Source: an uncultured Prevotellaceae bacterium
Lineage (GTDB): Bacteria; Bacteroidota; Bacteroidia; Bacteroidales; Muribaculaceae
NCBI GenBank assembly: GCA_900320245.1
Contig: ONRP01000004.1
Location: 51,444 to 115,443, forward strand
Direction: 5' to 3'
Length of the DNA: 64,000 nucleotides
Shown here: piece by piece, positions 54,601-62,644 of the stretch
How positions within the stretch are numbered: position 1 is the stretch's first letter
Layout: each line of letters opens with the position of its first letter
Program-made: the position numbers and the translations under genes
The notes under the pieces: generated by a model
What the model was told of the DNA's origin: nothing
The model's input: only the letters and a program-made list of their open reading frames with translations
The model's database searches: none

Positions 54601-56186
54601 GTCTGGTCGGTCCAGGCAGCGCGGAAACTGTTGGTGGTGATGTAACTGTTGCTGGCGGCGCTCATCACGGGAGTGTAGGTCTCCAGGGCGGCTGCCGCGG
54701 CAGTACCCGACATCGACACGTTCACATCGGTAGCACCGCTGCTGGATACCTTGATGGTGCCCGAGTGGGTGCCGGCGGCCGAGGGGTTGTAGGTCACGGT
54801 GACGGTAGCGCCACTGTTGGCCGAACTTGCGCTGATGGTCGTCGGGGAGATGGTGTAGGCGCTGTTGGCGTCGGTCTTGGTCAGCGTCACGTTGCCGGTG
54901 AGGTTGGTACCCTTAACGGTGAACGTCTTGGAAACGCTCTGGCCGGCCGTGGTGCTGAAACTCAGCGTCGACGGGGTGACGGTCAGCGTCGGCGTGTTGC
55001 TGCTGCTGGGCGGCTGGATGCCGATAACCATCTGCTGGTATACGTTGAAGTTGTAACTGCTGTAGCCGAACGAGTTCAGCGAGCACCAGGCATTGCCGTC
55101 ACCGCTCCAACCGAAGTTGATGTGGTACTTGTTGTCGCTGCTGCGATAGCCGTCAACGTTGAAGGCGTGTCCGCCGGCGTTGGAACTAACGGCGCAGAAG
55201 ACGATGGGACGGCCGGCGGCCATCTCCTCCTGAATCATGGCTGCCCACTGGGTGTCGGTGTACAGGGTGGAGCCGCCACTGTAGGCGCTGGTCTTCTTGA
55301 CAAAGCGCGTCGTGCTCGAGTCGTAGCCGAAGAAGGTGAACGCGTTGCGGATGTTGCTCACGCTGTCCACGCTCACACCGCTACCACCGGCAGCGCTCGT
55401 GCCATAGCCCATGCGCTCGGCCTGGCCCACATAGTGCATCAGCGTGGCCACTGCAGTACCCTGGGCGGTCGTGTAACTGCCGGTGTAGGAGTCCAGCATG
55501 TTGGCCCAGTCAAACGTCGTCGAGGGCAGGGCCGAGTGGGTGTAACTCGTTGAGCCGTAACTCGAGTAACTGATGGTGGACTTGTAACCGGGAACGGCGG
55601 GAGTTGCGGCGGTGGGATATTTCCAATAGTAGAATACCATCGAGGCCGACGTGGCGGGGCAGCCCGTCAAGCACTGGTAACTACCGAATTTACATTGGTT
55701 CCAGTAGGGGGCTTGCTGGTCCCAGTTGCACGTCAGCAGCGGGCCATAGGTGCCGGCACGCAACTTGGGAGTGTTGGCCGGGTTGGCAAGCAAGTTGGAC
55801 TTGAGGTTGGGATTCTTCTGCAGATACATGATCTGGTCCTTGTACTGGCCGAGCATGTCCTGCATGCCAAGAGGCAGGTTGTTCACGTCTCTCAGGGGAC
55901 GGTCACCCACCATCAGAATTTCATCGGCGCGGTCATCACCGGCAACGACGATAAAGGTGGTGGAGGTGTTGAAGATGTAATAGACGGGAGTGCCGACTTT
56001 CGCGTCACCCATCTCGGCCTTCAACAGCACAGGGATAGTGGCTGCCGGAGACATGAATTGACCTGCATAAAGTTCGTTTTTCAAGAAACTTTGTGCTTTC
56101 TTCATGGCCGTAGTCTGGTCAACAGGTGCGGCCGATAACGACATCGCCATGATGGCGGCTGTCAGGAAAAACAGTAATTTCTTCAT
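51648..56186 (-). CDS. Large secreted C10 cysteine protease with three repeated modules and T9SS-like tail
   Basis: 1512 residues. Signal peptide (MKKLLFFLTAAIMAMSLSAA), Spi/I69-like propeptide (about 22-145), C10 protease (about 148-392) with nucleophile Cys176 (LTGCPATSASM), His340 (GGHAFNVDGY) and YHINFGWSG. Then come three copies of an Ig-like plus FnIII/beta-sandwich module (about 398-755, 760-1100 and 1106-1455; the Ig parts start TPTLTVTPSTLS, TPTLTVTPATLS and TPTLTVTPTSLS). The last about 50 residues (VTYVNMSGVQSKEPWDGVNI, ending KSSKVLF) look like a T9SS sorting tail. It has no dockerin, unlike the four proteases at 3845-14016. Nearly twice the length of the family members upstream, through module duplication. 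Expected to be an active surface or extracellular protease. Confidence 0.92.
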   Translation of the reverse strand: MKKLLFFLTAAIMAMSLSAAPVDQTTAMKKAQSFLKNELYAGQFMSPAATIPVLLKAEMGDAKVGTPVYYIFNTSTTFIVVAGDDRADEILMVGDRPLRDVNNLPLGMQDMLGQYKDQIMYLQKNPNLKSNLLANPANTPKLRAGTYGPLLTCNWDQQAPYWNQCKFGSYQCLTGCPATSASMVFYYWKYPTAATPAVPGYKSTISYSSYGSTSYTHSALPSTTFDWANMLDSYTGSYTTAQGTAVATLMHYVGQAERMGYGTSAAGGSGVSVDSVSNIRNAFTFFGYDSSTTRFVKKTSAYSGGSTLYTDTQWAAMIQEEMAAGRPIVFCAVSSNAGGHAFNVDGYRSSDNKYHINFGWSGDGNAWCSLNSFGYSSYNFNVYQQMVIGIQPPSSSNTPTLTVTPSTLSFSTTAGQSVSKTFTVKGTNLTGNVTLTKTDANSAYTISPTTISASSANSGATVTVTYNPSAAGTHSGTIKVSSSGATDVNVSMSGTAAAAALETYTPVMSAASNSYITTNSFRAAWTDQTPSANVASYTLQVTEKGTTPTTSELANIDLSGVSQVTNSDGYLSDVSSNITTYLGTGWSASTYVYANTGMLITGGNLVSPTYNLSGYSQVTVKVKAYSYYSSYYGNATLSVGTGSQTKTQALSDSNTEYTFVLNCSSSDKVTIGSTSNYISVSSIKIYAGDASSLNMLTASETGGESSRIITGITNKYYTVQNLKEGATFTYKVKAIYSDGSESAWSNEQEVTLNAATVATPTLTVTPATLSMSAYTGETATATFKVTGADLTGNVTLTKSGSSVFSITPTTITAANAANGVNVTVTYAPTATGTQTATITVASDGAESKTVTLTGTATAAPITTYTPVMSAANSSYVTSSSFRADWTDQTASANVASYTLQVDGQGGSTPSTDPILLGSIDGSQYTGSYKTITLTSPWGGSNVKGGNSAVYFTKSGKITFTIPSGYSNATFSVKIKTVTGTYGTGNVTVKSTKTSAVGHTFSKGETYTWTVTGSAGDVITLTTTDTSYSPDMSLIEVYAGNTTLNATETGDATTRTITGITNKYYTVQNLTAGATYTYKVKAIYTDGTQSAWSNEQSVTLKDEEPAATPTLTVTPTSLSMTANVGATKTATFKVTGADLTGNVTLSLSGASVFSISTTSITAANAANGVNVTVTYAPTAYGTQTATVTVASAGATSQTVALTGNATIAKSTPVLNAATNISSTGFTANWTHDVDASVVSSYTMYGTLTAQPGGGDEPSSTLLGSLDGSNYTGSYASVTLTSPWGGSNVRGGNGALYTKNSSSWWSTSYGNITFTVPSGYSNATFTIQITTANTSYGAGNITVKSAKTSAVGHTFVKGETYTWTVTASAGDKITIYSTDSSYSPDMTLINVYAGTLNLNATATGDNTDFVITDIDAGSTGITLSNLVEGGTYSYYIVANYVDGTTATSNTQEVTLVSVNMDNTGINTIATDGDEIESVTYVNMSGVQSKEPWDGVNIVVTRYRSGAVKSSKVLF

Positions 56187-56271
56187 AAGTCTTTTAGATT
56201 AAGAGATAATAGTTTATAAATATGTTGATTAATAAATAGGTTTACAGTGCAGATTGTTTCTAAAGACGCCC

Positions 56272-56302
56272 CAAAGGTAATAATCCGAAATGAATCTTGC
56301 AA
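56272..56302 (-). promoter_or_regulatory. Promoter of large C10 protease (cassette copy A)
   Basis: Minus strand: TTG (56302-56300), 20 bp, TACCTTTG (56279-56272). Leader about 80 nt. Confidence 0.8.
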
Positions 56303-56472
56303 GCAAAAATGGCATTTTTTTATTCAAATTGCTTTTTATGATAAGTTTTTTTTCGCGACGGTGTGGGGGTTTATTCATTATAACACGATATTTTGGATGT
56401 GTCATGGAAGTCTGCCCATTAGGCTTAAAATGTGTTTTTTTGCACAACAATCTAAGGCCACAAAGCACACAA

Positions 56473-56502
56473 GGAAAGCCACAATCATAATCGTGGCTTT
56501 CC
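56473..56502 (-). terminator. Hairpin after the 288-residue protein gene
   Basis: GGAAAGCCAC and GTGGCTTTCC form a perfect 10-bp stem with a 10-base loop, 78 bp beyond the stop. No strong T-run on the minus strand. Confidence 0.6.
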
Positions 56503-56579
56503 CTGTTCTCCTTTTCAGGCGTATTATTTAATGATGGCCTGTTGCGGTAGAACTATTTGTTTTGATGCTGTTTCCCGCC

Positions 56580-57446
56580 TTAATAATCAGTGCTTGCCAG
56601 ACCTGTGTAGGGGTCGTTGTATTTCAGGAGGTTCTCTATCAGTTTTCGGTTCCACTTTTCCACCTCGTTGGGCTGTTTTTTGGCTTTCAGTTTGTTCAGC
56701 ATGACTTGCCAGTAGGGTTTTTCGAAGTTATAGATGATGAAACCCGTGTCAAGAACATCTGTGCTGAGCCATGGCCACCCCGGGTCTTTGGCGTAACGCA
56801 GGATGATGGAACGTTCACGTTCATAGTCGACCTCGAATTCGTCTGTATAGGGATTGATGGCGCAAAAGTGCAGGTTGAGGCCTTTGTCTGCCGGTGAGAA
56901 AAGCAGATGCAAACGTCCTGGTGAGAGGCGCATCTTGTCTGTCAGGTCCCCTTTCCCGTCTTCGATAAAGAAGTAGTCGATGTCGGGGCTGTCGGGAAGG
57001 ATAGGACCACTCATCGTGTCATCGGTGATGGTGATGGGGCCGTCGGCGGTTGGCTCAAACCGGCTTTTCAGAATACGGCGGTAGCCCTTGTTGCGGTATG
57101 CCATCAGGTCATCGCAACTGATCAGTGAAAAGAGCATCATCTTGTCTTCGTATGCTGTCAGTGTTGTCACATCACCCACTTTCTCGGCCACGAACCGTGC
57201 GCCTTGACCTATCATGTCCCTATCCACTGATATCTCTTGATAAACGCCGTCCCCAATTTGCTCCAGGCAGAGTACCAGGTTGCTTTCAGCGTCTTGGAGG
57301 ACGTAAATATCCCCTTCTTGATACATACTGATGGCTCCCATATCCCAGGAAACATACTGGTAGATGTCGTCAATAGAGGCTGGTTGCTGGGCCGGGAGCG
57401 GCAGCGCCATGATGACGGCTGCGAGGATAAACAATAACTTCTTCAT
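56580..57446 (-). CDS. Uncharacterised exported protein sharing the C10 promoter and signal peptide
   Basis: 288 residues. The signal peptide MKKLLFILAAVIMALPLPAQ is very close to that of the large C10 protease, and its upstream about 220 bp also match. The mature part (SMYQEGDIYVLQDAESNLVL, YFFIEDGKGDLTDKMRLSPG) looks beta-rich, then helical at the C-terminus (WQVMLNKLKAKKQPNEVEKW). I recognise no family. Co-regulation with the protease is likely. It might be a partner or inhibitor, as C10 proteases often have one, but no inhibitor motif is visible. Confidence 0.78.
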   Translation of the reverse strand: MKKLLFILAAVIMALPLPAQQPASIDDIYQYVSWDMGAISMYQEGDIYVLQDAESNLVLCLEQIGDGVYQEISVDRDMIGQGARFVAEKVGDVTTLTAYEDKMMLFSLISCDDLMAYRNKGYRRILKSRFEPTADGPITITDDTMSGPILPDSPDIDYFFIEDGKGDLTDKMRLSPGRLHLLFSPADKGLNLHFCAINPYTDEFEVDYERERSIILRYAKDPGWPWLSTDVLDTGFIIYNFEKPYWQVMLNKLKAKKQPNEVEKWNRKLIENLLKYNDPYTGLASTDY

Positions 57447-57513
57447 AAGCCTTTCACATTAAAAGTTATATTAATAGATGGGTTTGCAGTGCGGATTGTT
57501 TTCAAATCTCGCC

Positions 57514-57544
57514 CAAAGGTAATAATCCGAAACGAATCAGGCAA
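57514..57544 (-). promoter_or_regulatory. Promoter of 288-residue protein (cassette copy B)
   Basis: Minus strand: TTG (57544-57542), 20 bp, TACCTTTG (57521-57514). Same boxes and spacing as copy A. Confidence 0.8.
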
Positions 57545-57653
57545 GCGAAAATGGTATTTTTTTATCCGTATCGCGTTTATTGATGAGGTTTTTCCACAAC
57601 ATCGTGAGGTTTTATTCATTACAACCCGACTTCTGGGATAGGATATGGAATAT

Positions 57654-57684
57654 TTGCTTGTTTGGCTTTTTTTGATTATCTTTG
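57654..57684 (+). promoter_or_regulatory. Promoter of DUF2461 gene
   Basis: TTG at 57654-57656, 20 bp, TATCTTTG at 57677-57684. The expected start of transcription (about 57691) is almost at the first ATG. Confidence 0.8.
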
Positions 57685-57693
57685 CACTACAAC

Positions 57694-58374
57694 ATGAATG
57701 AGAAGACTATGAAATCAGCAAGCAACATACCCGAAATTTTGGCGTTTCTGAGGCAGTTGGCGGTCAACAACGACCGCACGTGGTTCAAGGCACGCAAGGA
57801 CCGCTTTGATGTCCTGCGTGGGACTTGGGAACAGGACATGGAACGCCTGATCGGTCTCGTGGCCGACTTTGACCCGCAGGCCCGCGGGCTCGCTGTCAAG
57901 GACAGCGTTTACCGCATCTACCGCGACATCCGTTTCTCCCACGACAAGAGCCCCTACAAGACCTATTTCTCGGGGGTCATCGGCCGTGGCGGTCGGCACA
58001 CGGTGCAGTCCTGCTACTATGTCCACTTTGGTGTTAACGAATTGATGCTGTGCGGCGGCATCTGGTGGCCCGAGAAACCCATTCTCGAGCAGTTGCGCAG
58101 CCTCATCGACGCCGAGCCCGAGGAGTTTCTCGCCCTTGTCAACGACCCCGAGGTCACCAGCCGCTACCAGTGGATGTCACGCTCCCTGAAGAAGGTGCCC
58201 GCCGGCTACCCCGAAGACCACCCCCTGGCCCGTTACCTCAAGATGAAGGAGTTTTTGCTGGTCAAGCACCTCGACGAGGACTACTTCGACTGCGAGGATT
58301 GGGTTGAGCGCGTCGCCGGTGACTTACAACCTCTCAAACCCTTGAACGATTTCCTTAATTATGTGTTTGAATAG
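57694..58374 (+). CDS. DUF2461 domain protein (TIGR02453-like)
   Basis: 226 residues from the ATG at 57694. The ATG at 57712 (MKSASNIPEILAFLRQL) is an alternative that leaves a more normal leader of about 20 nt. The DUF2461 pattern is visible from end to end: LRQLAVNNDRTWFKARKDRF, VYRIYRDIRFSHDKSPYKTY, YYVHFGVNELMLCGGIW, and LKMKEFLLVKHLDEDYF near the C-terminus. Function of the family is unknown. No signal peptide. It stands alone between divergent genes and a long spacer. Confidence 0.9.
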   Translation: MNEKTMKSASNIPEILAFLRQLAVNNDRTWFKARKDRFDVLRGTWEQDMERLIGLVADFDPQARGLAVKDSVYRIYRDIRFSHDKSPYKTYFSGVIGRGGRHTVQSCYYVHFGVNELMLCGGIWWPEKPILEQLRSLIDAEPEEFLALVNDPEVTSRYQWMSRSLKKVPAGYPEDHPLARYLKMKEFLLVKHLDEDYFDCEDWVERVAGDLQPLKPLNDFLNYVFE

Positions 58375-58571
58375 AGGGCGGTAGGCTTACAATCCGTAAC
58401 GTGGGAATTTGCTATCATTTTGGCAAAAGAGTCGGCATTTTGTCACACAAAAGTGAAATTATCCGATTTTTTTGCCAACTTTTTTGCCCTTTTTGCGACG
58501 CGAAAAAGATTTTTTGGGTGTCGATGGTGTTAATTTCTCAATATTATAACACCTATTAAAAAAAATGATAG

Positions 58572-58579
58572 TAACTTTG
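58572..58579 (+). promoter_or_regulatory. -7 box of pyrophosphatase gene
   Basis: TAACTTTG about 83 bp upstream of the ATG. No TTG at the -33 place. Confidence 0.55.
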
Positions 58580-58661
58580 CGCCCGATTTCAGAGATGAGA
58601 TCACGTGAAAACCCGAAAACAATAAACATTCAACATAAAACTAACGCAATTAAGTTAATCT

Positions 58662-61088
58662 ATGAAGAAATCACTCCTTTTATTGATGGCATTGGCGTCA
58701 TCTCTGGCCATGAACGCCAGTGAGGCCGACTTGAAGATGCCAGATCAGTTGCATGACATCAGTTTCCTGCATTGGGGCTTCCTGGTATGCGTGCTGGGAA
58801 TGCTTTTCGGTGTGTATCACTTCATGAAGACCAAGAGTCTTCCCGTTCATCCCGCTATGCGCGAGATCGGTGAGGTGATTTACAAGACTTGCTCGACCTA
58901 CCTCAAGCAACAGGGCCGTTTCCTGGCCATCCTGTTTGTCTTCATCGGTGTGGTGGTTGCTTTCTACTTCGGTGGACTCAGCCACATGTCGGTGAGTGAG
59001 GTGCTGATCATCCTGTTGTCGACAGTAATCGGTATGCTCGGCTCCTATGCTGTGGCAGCCTATGGTATCCGCATGAATACCTATGCCAACGCACGCATGG
59101 CCTTCGCTTCGCTGCGACGTGACCCGCTGCGCCTGCTCAACATCCCCTTGAATGCGGGTATGAGCATCGGCGTGATGCTGGTGTGCGTTGAGTTGATCAT
59201 CATGCTGGTCATCTTGCTCTTTGTTCCCGTGCATCTGGCTGGTGTATGCCTCATCGGCTTTGCCATTGGTGAGAGCCTCGGCGCCAGCGCCCTGCGTATC
59301 GCCGGTGGTATCTTCACCAAGATTGCCGACATCGGCAGCGACCTGATGAAGGTGGTCTTCAAGATTGGTGAGGACGACCCCCGCAACCCCGGTGTGATTG
59401 CCGACTGTACCGGTGACAATGCTGGTGACAGCGTTGGTCCCACGGCCGACGGCTTTGAGACCTACGGTGTGACCGGTGTCGCTCTGGTATCGTTCATCCT
59501 GCTGGCTGTCAACGGCGAACAGATGCAGAAGGACCTGCTTGTGTGGATTTTCTCGATGCGTATCCTCATGGTCATCACCAGCGTGGTGGCTTACTGGGTC
59601 AACAAGGCTTTCTGCAAGGCCAAATATGCCGGCAAGGACAGCCTCGATTTCGAGAAACCCCTTACCTCGCTCGTTTGGATTGCCAGCGTGCTCAGTATCG
59701 CTGTGACCTACATCGTTTCCTACTTGCAGTTGGGCAACATTGATGGACATCCCAACCTGTGGTGGCAATTGGCAAGCATCATCTCGATGGGTACCCTGGG
59801 CGCAGCCCTCATCCCCGAGATTACCAAGATTTTCACCTCGCCCAAGAGTGCTCATGTGCAGGAGGTCGTCAAGGCTTCTCATCAGGGCGGTGCTTCGCTG
59901 AACATCCTGAGTGGTTTTGTGGCCGGTAACTTCTCTGGTTTCTGGACCGGTCTGGCCTTCGTGCTGCTGATGTTCGTGGGCTATGCCTTCTCCACCGATA
60001 TTCATGATACCCTCATGTCCTTCCCCGCCATCTTCGCCTTCGGTCTGGTGGCCTTCGGTATGCTGGGTATGGGTCCCGTGACCATCGCTGTCGACAGTTA
60101 CGGTCCCGTGACCGACAATGCCCAGAGTGTCTACGAACTCTCCCTCATCGAGGAAGTTCCCAACAAGGACGAGGAAATCGAGCGCGACTTCGGCTTCAAG
60201 CCCGACTGGGAGAAGTCCAAGCACTACCTTGAGGAGAACGACGGTGCAGGTAACACCTTCAAGGCAACTGCCAAGCCCGTGCTCATCGGTACCGCTGTCG
60301 TGGGTGCCACCACGATGATTTTCTCGATCATCCTTGTGATCCAGAAGACCCTCGGTGTTAATCCTGCCGAACTGCTCAACCTGTTGAATCCTTACACCAT
60401 CATCGGCTTCTTGCTGGGTGGTATGGTTATCTATTGGTTCACCGGTGCTTCGACCCAGGCTGTTACCGTGGGTGCCAACCGTGCCGTAGCCTTCATCAAG
60501 GACCACATCAAACTCGATCCCAACGCTCCCAAGAAGGCCGACACCAAGTCGTCGGTCGAGGTGGTGAAGATCTGCACCCAGTATGCCCAGAAGGGTATGT
60601 TCAACATCTTCTTGGCCATCTTCTTCTTCGCGCTCGGTTTCGCCTGCTTGGCATCGCCCGATAGCGTAGGTGGCAAAGATGCCGTTTCGCTCTTCGTTTC
60701 CTACCTCATCTCGATTGCCCTGTTCGGTCTGTTCCAGGCTGTGTTCATGGCCAATGCCGGTGGCAGTTGGGACAACAGTAAGAAGGTGGTTGAGGTTGAC
60801 CTCGACCTCAAGGGTACCGAACTGCACGACGCTTCGGTTGTCGGTGACACCGTGGGCGACCCCTTCAAGGATACCTCTTCGGTTTCGTTGAACCCCATCA
60901 TCAAGTTCACCACCCTGTTCGGTCTGCTGGCCATGGAGATGGCAATCAGCGAGAACTTCAAGGCTATCGCTCCCTGGATTGGCATTGTCTTCGTTCTCGT
61001 GGCTATCTTCTTCGTATGGCGCTCGTTCTACCGCATGCGCATCGATGACAGCATCGACAGCATTCTTGAGCACTACAACAAGAAATAA
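58662..61088 (+). CDS. hppA: Membrane-bound ion-translocating pyrophosphatase
   Basis: 808 residues, longer than the typical about 670-730. An N-terminal signal-like helix (LLLLMALASSLAMNAS) is followed by about 16 membrane segments. Family motifs: GGIFTKIADIGSDLMKVVFK, EDDPRNPGVIADCTGDNAGD, SVGPTADGFETYGVTG and, near the C-terminus, DASVVGDTVGDPFKDTSSVS. It couples PPi hydrolysis to H+ or Na+ export from the cytosol. The catalytic region deviates from the common DLVGKVE and GMGADLFESY forms, as expected for a Bacteroidetes-type subgroup. Lys in NTFKATAK at the position that usually decides K+ need (Ala when K+-dependent) suggests K+ independence; this needs an alignment. Confidence 0.92.
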   Translation: MKKSLLLLMALASSLAMNASEADLKMPDQLHDISFLHWGFLVCVLGMLFGVYHFMKTKSLPVHPAMREIGEVIYKTCSTYLKQQGRFLAILFVFIGVVVAFYFGGLSHMSVSEVLIILLSTVIGMLGSYAVAAYGIRMNTYANARMAFASLRRDPLRLLNIPLNAGMSIGVMLVCVELIIMLVILLFVPVHLAGVCLIGFAIGESLGASALRIAGGIFTKIADIGSDLMKVVFKIGEDDPRNPGVIADCTGDNAGDSVGPTADGFETYGVTGVALVSFILLAVNGEQMQKDLLVWIFSMRILMVITSVVAYWVNKAFCKAKYAGKDSLDFEKPLTSLVWIASVLSIAVTYIVSYLQLGNIDGHPNLWWQLASIISMGTLGAALIPEITKIFTSPKSAHVQEVVKASHQGGASLNILSGFVAGNFSGFWTGLAFVLLMFVGYAFSTDIHDTLMSFPAIFAFGLVAFGMLGMGPVTIAVDSYGPVTDNAQSVYELSLIEEVPNKDEEIERDFGFKPDWEKSKHYLEENDGAGNTFKATAKPVLIGTAVVGATTMIFSIILVIQKTLGVNPAELLNLLNPYTIIGFLLGGMVIYWFTGASTQAVTVGANRAVAFIKDHIKLDPNAPKKADTKSSVEVVKICTQYAQKGMFNIFLAIFFFALGFACLASPDSVGGKDAVSLFVSYLISIALFGLFQAVFMANAGGSWDNSKKVVEVDLDLKGTELHDASVVGDTVGDPFKDTSSVSLNPIIKFTTLFGLLAMEMAISENFKAIAPWIGIVFVLVAIFFVWRSFYRMRIDDSIDSILEHYNKK

Positions 61089-61126
61089 TCCCACTAGGGC
61101 TTTTTGCGAGCCCCCGTCAATAGAGA

Positions 61127-61158
61127 AGGCGGCGAGACCAGTAAGGGTCTCGCCGCCT
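61127..61158. terminator. Bidirectional terminator
   Basis: AGGCGGCGAGACC (61127-61139) pairs perfectly with GGTCTCGCCGCCT (61146-61158) between the convergent pyrophosphatase and lipoprotein genes. Confidence 0.9.
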
Positions 61159-61165
61159 GATTTAT

Positions 61166-61906
61166 TCACATCTTGGCCTTTTTGTTCTTGTGGAGTATGT
61201 CATGGACTGCCTCTTTGACCGGTTTGTTTTCAGCCTCGAAAGCCAAATCTTCGTATTGGATGCGCTCCAGTTTCCTAAAGAGGTACATGTGGAGAGAATC
61301 AGGATTCGTTTTGGAATAAGACGGATAATCGAACCATTGCTTAATCAGCGTCTGCACTCGTAAAAAATCGTCATGGTTGCAGAGCAGGGTGATGATGCCG
61401 TCCTCGTGGACAACGAAATGATACTCCGCCTTAACTCTGTTTTTATGAACACCTTCGCCATAGAACTGATGGTAAATTTCGATGCCTTCAAACTGAAGAG
61501 GACGACTGTTGAGTTCGTTGATCTTGCTCTGCACAATCTTCCCGAAGGTATGAATTTCATCCAACTCATCAATTGCTGACTCTGGGATGGAATCGTTGTC
61601 GCCATACTTCGCATCGAAGTTTATCATGGCGTCGTTCAAATTGCGCAAGGCATCGAATGCCCTTGAATCGTAGATGAGCATTTTGTTGGTGACAATCTCC
61701 ATGTCGTAACTGATTGGCTTATAACTCTCAGGGTGCGCGAGTACGCGGGTGAAAAGTAGTTTTTTAATGCACGAGTAGCCGTCCCTTTTAAGTGCTGCCA
61801 TTTTCTCCCGGCCCTGTTCCTCAATCTTCTCTTCGGGTGTCTTTTGCATACAACCGGTGGTCATTAACATGATCATCAGAATCAAAAAAGTTGTTGTCTT
61901 CTTCAT
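61166..61906 (-). CDS. Uncharacterised lipoprotein
   Basis: 246 residues. The leader KKTTTFLILMIMLMTTGC ends in a lipobox (MTTGC), so the Cys19 lipid-anchored form is exported. The mature part is charged and mainly helical (EEKIEEQGREKMAALKRDGY, AIDELDEIHTFGKIVQSKIN). No domain is recognised. Faces the periplasm or surface. Monocistronic, convergent with the pyrophosphatase gene. Confidence 0.8.
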   Translation of the reverse strand: MKKTTTFLILMIMLMTTGCMQKTPEEKIEEQGREKMAALKRDGYSCIKKLLFTRVLAHPESYKPISYDMEIVTNKMLIYDSRAFDALRNLNDAMINFDAKYGDNDSIPESAIDELDEIHTFGKIVQSKINELNSRPLQFEGIEIYHQFYGEGVHKNRVKAEYHFVVHEDGIITLLCNHDDFLRVQTLIKQWFDYPSYSKTNPDSLHMYLFRKLERIQYEDLAFEAENKPVKEAVHDILHKNKKAKM

Positions 61907-62379
61907 ACTATTTGCTATTTATTTAGAAAATACGAGTTTGGACTATCCTAAACTCAACTGTTATTAAGTGGTAAAAGTAGTTATCGTTGTAATAAAGGTG
62001 GAACAATAGGTAATGTGATTGATGAAATCAGCAGCACGATTGTATTGGAGCACAAATATACAATTCTTTTTGGTTGAGAAAATGGTTTTACAATTATTTA
62101 ACGCTGATAATGGAATAAGACGGTTTTGTTGTCGTCCGACAGCCAAAAACGGCACAACCATGCTGTCGTGTCATCAAATTTGTGGCGTTTGACGAGAGAC
62201 TCTTATTGTAAGCGTGCGGGGCATCTCTTGTGTTTGGGGGACTTTCTCAAAAAAATCACCATTTGTTGGTAAATAATCATACATTTTTGCTTGCTATGTC
62301 CCCAAAAAGCAGTATTTTTGGCGATAATTAGACGAACATCAAGATTAATAACCTTATTAAACTTTAAACTATTTCTTTT
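61907..62379. other. 473-bp AT-rich intergenic region
   Basis: No gene seen. It holds a TATATTTG -7-like box for the lipoprotein gene (minus strand, 62053-62060, no good -33) and the promoter of the vor operon (62291-62320). Nothing else distinct is visible. Confidence 0.55.
62291..62320 (+). promoter_or_regulatory. Promoter of the vor operon
   Basis: TTG at 62291-62293, 19 bp, TATTTTTG at 62313-62320. Leader about 50 nt. Confidence 0.7.
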
Positions 62380-62610
62380 ATGGCAAAAATTCATGGAGCC
62401 GTAGTAGTGAATACGGAACGATGCAAGGGATGCCGCCTGTGTGTTGTTGCATGCCCCTGCAATGTACTGAACCTCAAAGAGAAAGAGGTGAATGACCGCG
62501 GATATCATTTCGCGTACATGGAGCAACCCGAAGCCTGTATCGGTTGCCAGAGTTGTGCACTCGTTTGTCCCGATGCCTGCATCGAGGTTTACCGCGTGTC
62601 CGAGAATTAA
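62380..62610 (+). CDS. vorD: 2-oxoacid:ferredoxin oxidoreductase ferredoxin subunit (VorD/KorD type)
   Basis: 76 residues with two 4Fe-4S sites: CKGCRLCVVACPCNVL and CIGCQSCALVCPDACI. It carries electrons from the TPP subunit to ferredoxin. Starts a vorD-vorB-vorA operon, with 34 bp to the next gene. Confidence 0.92.
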   Translation: MAKIHGAVVVNTERCKGCRLCVVACPCNVLNLKEKEVNDRGYHFAYMEQPEACIGCQSCALVCPDACIEVYRVSEN

Positions 62611-62644
62611 TAGTGACTAACCATTTAAATTACTGTCGAACAAT

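Larger units (their letters stand above)
56187..56579 (-). other. Duplicated promoter-leader region and terminator-like hairpin
   Basis: No gene seen. Bases 56187-56415 align with 57447-57665 (shared AAAGGTAATAATCCGAAA). They contain the promoter of the large C10 gene. A perfect hairpin at 56473-56502 is a candidate terminator for the gene ending at 56580. Confidence 0.6.

Noticed and set aside
58698-61169. 823-residue minus-strand ORF opposite the pyrophosphatase
   Set aside because: His/Glu/Asp-rich shadow without motifs; the plus-strand frame is clearly the membrane protein.
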